A DNA stretch of 64,000 bases from contig NC_134027.1 of the NCBI RefSeq assembly GCF_964204645.1, positions 1,476,485-1,540,484 of the forward strand. The letters are read 5' to 3'. A program made the translations under genes and the position numbers. The number at the start of each line of letters is the position of its first letter. Positions within the stretch are counted from its first letter, which is position 1. Below, piece by piece: positions 58,201 to 64,000 of this stretch. The notes beneath the pieces were generated by a model. The model did no database searches, was not told the DNA's origin, and was given only the letters and a program-made list of their open reading frames with translations. This stretch comes from Tubulanus polymorphus (taxonomy: Eukaryota; Nemertea; Palaeonemertea; Tubulaniformes; Tubulanidae).

Positions 58201-58361
58201 GGGTATTGGAGCTGGTTATTGATATTGGTTTCACTACCGGAGTGACAATGACAGCGAAGTCCCAGGCAAAGCTAGGGCTCAATGTAGTGTGGGGCGTTTT
58301 ATCGATTTTTCTATCTGGATATTTTGAATATACAATACAGAAAGGAAATTCCATGAATTGA
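58201..58361 (+). CDS. Possible orphan coding exon (single hydrophobic segment)
   Basis: A pyrimidine-rich acceptor TTAATTATACAG is followed by an open frame of about 53 codons (GVLELVIDIGFTTGVTMTAK...) to a TGA at 58361. The frame enters in phase 1. Codon use and the pattern of hydrophobic residues (NVVWGVLSIFLSGYF) look protein-like, but there is no ATG before the acceptor. The first TMEM121-like exon also ends in phase 1, so an alternative 3' exon of that gene is possible. It could equally be the relic of a separate gene. Confidence 0.3.
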
Positions 58362-58828
58362 TTAAGATATATCTTATTTCGTTAACTTTTGGATACTCCA
58401 ATTTTCCACCCGACTGGAACTGAACATATTACGGTCCATGTGTCCGGCCTGCTACAGTGACCCTAGACTGGTTGCCTGTAACCAGTCTAGTTTACGAATT
58501 ACTTTAGTTCACAGAACTTCCGCTAGGTGACCGTACGGTGCTGCCATCAAGTTTGCGCTTAGAAAACTTCAATTATTAATGATCTTAATTTTAGGTAATT
58601 TTAAATATTTATACGGTAGAGCCATGATTAATGTCAGAAATTTAAGATGGATACATTGTGAGATCGCGACTGGCGAAAAGTGATTTCTATCAGAGACGAG
58701 CTACGGTGATTGCGAATAAGTCTCAACCGCATTGATGATGGTTTCGCTTCCGGGTTCGTGAAAAATATAGAAATCTTTGAAAAAAACCAAAAAAAAACTG
58801 GAAATAATCGTGATTTGTGAGACGTGTG
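58362..58828. other. Gap before the small membrane protein gene
   Basis: Contains a stretch (58440-58560) with GACTGGTTGCCTGT and ACCGTACGGTGCTGCCATCAAG that resembles sequence near 52970-53070, so probably another dispersed repeat. No coding exon is seen. Confidence 0.45.
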
Positions 58829-59347
58829 ATGAATGTTGTTGATGCAGCAGTCAGCAGCGATAAAGTTCACTCATACGTCGATGGAATTTTCGCTCTTTTA
58901 GATTCTTTATTGTCTCCGATCGAAGCCGAATCGACGTCGAATTCGTGGCTCGGTGGAGAATCAAGCGAGGAATCGAGATTCCAGCTGAAAATACTCTGTC
59001 TACTCGTGTTGTTACTCATTGCTAACGTGTTCGCAGCTGCGTTCGCTTGGAGTGTTTACGGTGAAAGGATATCGGATATGTTTCTATGGCCAAGTGAGTA
59101 AAAAAGTGGAAAACTTGGGCTGTGGCCAGCAGGGAGGGGCACCACCGTGGCCGTGGTGAGGGTTCTACCTTTACTGGCTCCATCCTCATCTGATCACTGT
59201 CAAACAAAAAACAACGTTTCTTTCCCATATTTGAAATGAATCCGTTTTGATTTTCCAGATGAAAGCAACGAAGAAACTTCAGAAGAGACAAATCCTGAAA
59301 ATACTACGAATAATGATATGAAAGATCAACATCTTCATAGAGAATGA
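58829..59347 (+). CDS. Small single-pass membrane protein, unknown
   Basis: Two exons, 58829-59093 (donor CCAA then GTGAGT) and 59259-59347 (acceptor TTTTCCAG), give 117 residues from MNVVDAAVSSDKVHSYVDG to QHLHRE-stop. The first 50 residues are soluble, with a possible amphipathic helix (GIFALLDSLLSPIEAE). A strong membrane segment follows at about residues 54-76 (ILCLLVLLLIANVFAAAFAW). The tail is acidic and Asn/Thr/Glu-rich (SNEETSEETNPENTTNN). There is no signal peptide at the start, so it may be a type II or signal-anchored protein. Exon lengths fit the frame. It lies 105 bp upstream of UBXN6 on the same strand, close enough that read-through or a shared regulatory region is possible. 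No family recognised. Confidence 0.65.
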
Positions 59348-59452
59348 ACTGAACATTATTATTTTGAAATTTATTTATTCAGAATTTGCCTTCAATTTTA
59401 ATTACTACAAAACCAGTTTGATTGTAGTTTAATTTCGATCACAGTTTCAATC

Positions 59453-61148
59453 ATGTCTGCGATTAAAAAGTTCTTCGAAAAGAAGAAAATGGAATTGAAA
59501 TTTAAGAAGTTGGGAACAGGGCATCGTTTAAATGAGGAATCATCGGGTAGTAATTCTATCGGCGCTACTGGTAGTTCGTCCGCTCGACCGACCTCCCCTC
59601 GACGAGCTCCGATCTCATCTGAAGCTCAAAAAGCTGCTGAAGCCGCAATGGCGCGATTGAATAAACCAACTACTAGAAAACCAGGTCAGCTTCTCACTTT
59701 CCACTGGTTTTACTTTAAATGATTTACTCTTAACTTTCTACCATTGTGCAAATATTATTGTTCATCCAACTCTCTGACCGGCCGAAAGACTCGTTTAAAA
59801 GTATGTATGCTGTATCTATGTGTGTTTGTAATTATAGTGAATTCGTTGGACGCCGAGAAACAAGCGATGCGTCGACAAATAGAAGCTGAACGTGCAGCAC
59901 ACAATAAAACAGCGGAATATTTCACAGGTCCTCGTGAGGTACGAGTCAAACTCGCTGCATAAATCGTCTTAGCTCGGACGATCATCGAGTTAGTTATAGA
60001 AATTGAATTAGAAACTTTCTTCGGTTTTTAAAATAATTAACCTAGTCGTATCTGGTCATTTTGGTTCTATTGCCAATCTAACAAATTAAGACCAGTGTTA
60101 AGATTTAAAACTACTTTTGTAATTGTAGGTTTGTAAAGACCATGCCGATGTTCTAGCCGGTGTATTCTTCAAGTGTCCGATGGTCGGTCCAGATGTTTTA
60201 CCGAAATCTGAAATGGAGGCGAAAATCAACGAATTCCTGCTGATGCAACTGAGCGAAGAACCGGAGATGGCTTCGGCGATGATGATTCATACTCTCAATA
60301 AAGACAAAGATAAAGTGAAATCGTGCGTCGATATTATTTGTAAATATTTGGATAATTTGATCGATAACGAGGGCGGCGAAAAATATTGTAAGATTCGCGT
60401 CGGTAATCGAGTATTTCAAGAGAAAGTGATCGCGTTAGAGGGAGTCGATGAGTTCATGCAGTCAGTCGGGTTTACGCGTCGTATGATCCCGAATCCGGAA
60501 ACGGAAGAGGAATTTTACGTGATTTCCGCCGAGCTGGCCGTTGACGTCGAACGTCTGTCGACGATCAAAGACGTTTTACTGGCGGCCGAACCACTCAGAC
60601 CGGAGTTAGATCGCGGATTACTTGTGTTCCGCTGCGGTGGCGCCACCGCTGCGGTTGCGCAGATCGAGCGCGTACGTCTGCCCGACGCGTTCTACGCGAT
60701 CTCAGCCGACGAGTTGAAACGTGAGCAGCAACTGCGAGCAGACGCCGTCGAGAAACTCGGCATGTTGCGAACGAAAGCGATGCGAGAACGAGACGAACAG
60801 CGCGAACTACGTCGATATCGATACACGCTCATTAGAATACGATTCCCCGATTCATTCGCGATTCAGGGGACATTCCGAGCGAATGAGAAAGCGTCGGCCG
60901 TTTTCGAGTTCGCTCGCGAGAACCTCGAGAATAGTTGGATGCCGTTTGTGTTGACGGTTTCGAGCGGACAACGAATCGACGATTCCGATTCGTCGACGTT
61001 AGCCGAGTTAGGATTAGTTCCGGCTGTCGTATTGAATTTCTCATTTGATTCAACGATTCAAGCTGAAGTCGCGTCTCAACGAGGAGCAGCAGCAGACGCT
61101 ATCGAATATCTTCGATCTGATTTAATTTCGTTGGCACAGAATTTATAG
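59453..61148 (+). CDS. UBXN6: UBXN6 (UBXD1), PUB and UBX domain p97/VCP cofactor
   Basis: Adaptor of the p97/VCP AAA ATPase, linked to endolysosomal sorting, damaged-lysosome clearance and ERAD in the family. Three exons: 59453-59684, 59838-59938, 60129-61148; 1353 nt, 450 residues (human about 441). Start MSAIKKFFEKKKMELKFKKL matches the family N-terminus, which binds the p97 N-domain region. The PUB domain spans about residues 145-230 (INEFLLMQLSEEPEMASAM, then KYCKIRVGNRVFQEKV and GFTRRMIP). The middle helices include FYAISADELKREQQLRAD and LGMLRTKAMRERDEQRELR. The UBX domain is at about 341-418 (RYTLIRIRFPDSFAIQGTF ... LAELGLVPAVVLNF). As in other UBXN6 proteins, the usual UBX FPR loop is not evident, consistent with p97 contact through PUB and the N-terminus. 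Poly(A) signal near 61673. Confidence 0.96.
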
Positions 61149-62071
61149 ATAATTATTTACACGACTTTTGAACGAAACTGAAAATGCTTTTGATTTGTGC
61201 TAGTTTGAAAACTAATATCATTTAGAGATCATAAAATACAGGAAACCTCACCTGCCTCACACAAACAACCGGGACTGGTTAAATGGATCCTAGTCTGCAA
61301 GGTTTACTGTATTTATTTATTGATTAGTGTTTGGCAGCTTTATAAAAATGCAGAATACCTGTATACCAGTTGATAGAACTCCTATTCAGTATTTGGTTGC
61401 AACTCTTGTTGAATTTGAACCAAGAATTCAATGGTTACTTAAACAGATTCAACTGTAATCTTACATTTCACGACGCATGTTTTAAAATTTTTGACTGTTT
61501 TCCTATTTGCATGATTTATCCTGCTTATAAATGCTGGTTGTCGGTTGTTTCGGTGTAAAGGCACATTTAAGTTGAATCATCCATAGTTTTGTTTGGTTAC
61601 CTCGTGAAAAATAAGTATGTGAAAAAAAGGTGTAATATATTATGATAATCATGAACTATGATTATAAATGTCAATAAATTATCTTTATTTAAATGTTAAT
61701 TCCAAGCTGTTCTGTTTTACTAGTTTTTAAGGAGGAGTCAATTAGCTTCAGTCTTTATCTCAAATTACAATCCTTCAACTGACTGGGTTGGAATAAATGA
61801 TGGTAATGAATCGGATAGGTCAACTATGAGGTGGTGTTCATTTGGTCTAATCCTTGAAATGGAACCGAGAGCCTCTGGTCTCCACTGAAATTCTCCACTT
61901 GCAAACAATGCTCTGAGGAAAGCTTTAAAAAGACTCCAACAAGGTCAAGGACTCTTGATTTCATATTAACACTTAATTTCTTACATCACACAAAATTACA
62001 ACTATGATATTGATACATAAAGGATTTCTATAACTCGGATTCTATCCCGTTGCCAGCAGCAGACAGCATCT
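61149..62071. other. UBXN6 3' UTR and convergent gap to COQ9
   Basis: UBXN6 (plus) and COQ9 (minus) converge here. The UBXN6 poly(A) signal lies near 61673. The rest is AT-rich with no gene seen. Confidence 0.5.
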
Positions 62072-64000
62072 TCATCTCTGCCAGGAATTCATTCGCAACA
62101 TATTCTGAAGCTGCAGAAACAAAACGTAAGATTTACCACTTCATTGTTTTACACTGAACAGTTCTGCATCTTTCAGAATGTCAAACTTCAACTTACCACA
62201 GTTCCAGCACTCGATAATACATCTGATAGTGAACTACAACCACCTCTCATCTGAAACATTCACATATAAAAACACCCTGAATTTGTTGTGCCTGAAGCTA
62301 TGACAGAGATTTCAAAACCTCAATTAAATCTTTCATGTATTTTCGAAACAGGAATTACACAGGGAATATACAGTAGACACCTGACATAATCTCTTCACAC
62401 AAACACCAGATTATGAATCGAATAAATTCTAACTCTAATTATCACCTCACTCATACAAAAATCATTGTTTATCAATTGATTAGAGTCAACTGTACATTAA
62501 ATTCCTTGCTTTTCCATATCTCCAGATTGAACTTGATTGAATCAACTGTGTTTTTACCTGTTGAATACACTTGCCAGCTTTCTGCACTTCATTCAGTCTA
62601 CGATCTAAAAACATCCACGTATCTTTATGACCCTCAGACGTATCTTGAGTCATGTATATTTCACTAGTTTTATACACGTATGCCAACATAGCTCTCTTCG
62701 TGTACCAGTTCATCTGAAAATATAAAGTTATATCCTGATCGTTTCATAAACTTCATTAAGTCAAAATACGTGACTCGAGCCGAGCCTACAGAATCCACAT
62801 CCGATGACGCATTTCAAAGGGTTTCACTTACATCATGTGAATTATCACCCGCATAATACCAAATATCATCGACTAACCGGGTCAGATTCCTGAGGGCAGT
62901 CGGTGAATTCTGTGGTAACGCTTGTAATCCCATAGCCTGAAATAGTTCAACATTAATTATAAAACCTGAAGTTATTTTCAATCATGAAAGAGTTTAGAAT
63001 TTATTGCCTTTATTCTACCTGAGGCCACGTGTTGATGTATGGTATAATCATTTGTAGTCGAGTTTCCAAAGCATCTTTGATAAATACTGGAACTGGTCTC
63101 TTACTGGAAAACAACATCAATCAACTTCTATTTAGTCACCCAACTGTGGAACGGAGTCCAGAGTCAAGTTTAACCCTCTCAACTGTGGAACTAGCCATGC
63201 AACTGTGGAACTGGGTCCAGATTCCCATTAAACTCACACACCTGTGGAACTGGATCCAGAGTCGCATTAAACCCAAACAACTGTGGAACTGGATCCAGAA
63301 TCAAATTAAACCCACACAACTGTGGAACTTGGTCCAGGAGTCAAAAAACCCCACACAACTGGAACTGGATCCAGAGCCAAATTAAACGCCAGTTTCCTAG
63401 CAATTGAAAGTGTAAAATTCTTACTCAGTTTTGCCAGCTTTGATCTGTTGTGTTTCTACGCTGAGAACGTCTGCTAAACGTTTGTTACAATCAGTATAGA
63501 AATAATGAACCAACTCGATTCCACCTCGAGGAAACAGACCTTGCGTTACAGCCGGTAAACCTAAATCAACCGCACCTGAAAAAAACCCGTATATCGTGAG
63601 ATAAATGCGGAACTCAAGCAAAATCAACTGATTGAAATGAATAATTTTACTTTACCTGCTCCGATAGCGTTTGAAGTCCATCCATGTTCATGCACATGAT
63701 TCACAGCAGCTTCCAGGATCTTTCCCTTCAGTTCTTCTTCGGTATAACCTTCATCCGACGAACTAGAAACAAAAGATAATTTCTTCCAATCATTCATTCA
63801 TTGAGAATGACTGGAGCAGGTGATATCAATCTTAATGAAGTCACAGTACAGTAGACTGCTTCCCCCAAGTCACATGCTTTGGATAACCATGTCTAGCACA
63901 ATTTATAACAATTTCCAAACCAACTCATCTTGATAATGACCCATCCCTCCTCGGACTACACCTTACACGATTCTTGTCCGTGACTTGTGGTTTACCTGTC
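62072..64000 (-). CDS. COQ9: COQ9, coenzyme Q biosynthesis protein (5' part missing)
   Basis: Mitochondrial lipid-binding protein of the TetR-like fold that presents ubiquinone intermediates to COQ7. Seen exons: 63996-64000 (partial), 63656-63762, 63425-63575, 63019-63103, 62832-62936, 62558-62713, 62197-62250, 62072-62110. All phases agree. Family hallmarks, in order: VNHVHEHGWTSNAIGAGA, GIELVHYFYTDCNKRLADVL, ETRLQMIIPYINTWPQAMGL, RLVDDIWYYAGDNSHD, MNWYTKRAMLAYVYKTSEIY and DTWMFLDRRLNEVQ. The end, MLRMNSWQR, is a short tail like that of vertebrates. The N-terminal mitochondrial targeting part lies beyond the right edge. A tandem TGTGGAACTGGATCCAGA-type repeat fills the intron near 63150-63390. 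Confidence 0.95.
63145..63390. repeat. Tandem TGTGGAACTGG-type repeat in a COQ9 intron
   Basis: Five or six units of about 40-60 bp built on CAACTGTGGAACTGGATCCA and a TTAAACCCACA spacer. It is the same end motif as the foldback element at 6772-6880. Confidence 0.85.

Overview
The window is nuclear DNA of an animal: genes are split by many short GT-AG introns, the spaces between are AT-rich and full of short repeats, and every recognisable protein is closest to the animal versions of housekeeping proteins. An invertebrate, probably a lophotrochozoan (mollusc, annelid or brachiopod relative), is my best reading; the sequence does not settle the phylum. I rebuilt exons by hand from splice sites and from conserved protein sequence known for the families. 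Summed exon lengths divide by three in every gene that lies wholly inside the window.

Left part (1-25.3 kb). There is no ordinary gene here. At least six, perhaps seven, separate minus-strand coding exons each begin with an ATG and end at a GT donor in the same phase (after the second codon base). The simplest reading is a set of alternative first exons, each with its own promoter, for one large minus-strand gene whose common body lies off the left edge. One carries a 23-unit CAG tract (polyglutamine), another a poly-aspartate run. Between them lie minisatellites (a 31-bp unit with about 21 copies, a 17-bp unit with about 14 copies), microsatellites and small foldback elements.

Centre (26.3-51.3 kb) is gene dense. 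SF3B3 (minus strand, 23 coding exons, 1217 aa) lies head to head with COG4 (plus strand, 21 exons, 756 aa), their start codons about 515 bp apart. DNM1L/Drp1 (plus strand, 16 exons, 713 aa) follows COG4. SF3B3 introns hold 13 box C/D snoRNA-like sequences in three families, all on the host strand. One family carries a guide matching the 28S site assigned to vertebrate SNORD111, which is also hosted by SF3B3. SF3B3 introns also carry a tandem duplication of a 3' splice site, a piggyBac-like miniature element, and a mariner/pogo-like miniature element inserted into another miniature element. A DNM1L intron holds a near-perfect foldback with a hammerhead-ribozyme-like core.

Right part (51.3-64 kb): a repeat-rich gap, then a TMEM121-family membrane protein gene, a small single-pass membrane protein gene, UBXN6 (PUB + UBX domain p97 cofactor), and the 3' part of COQ9 (minus strand, cut by the right edge). 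The recognised genes act in separate basic processes: splicing and rRNA modification (SF3B3 and its snoRNAs), Golgi trafficking (COG4), mitochondrial fission (DNM1L), p97-linked protein turnover (UBXN6) and coenzyme Q synthesis (COQ9).
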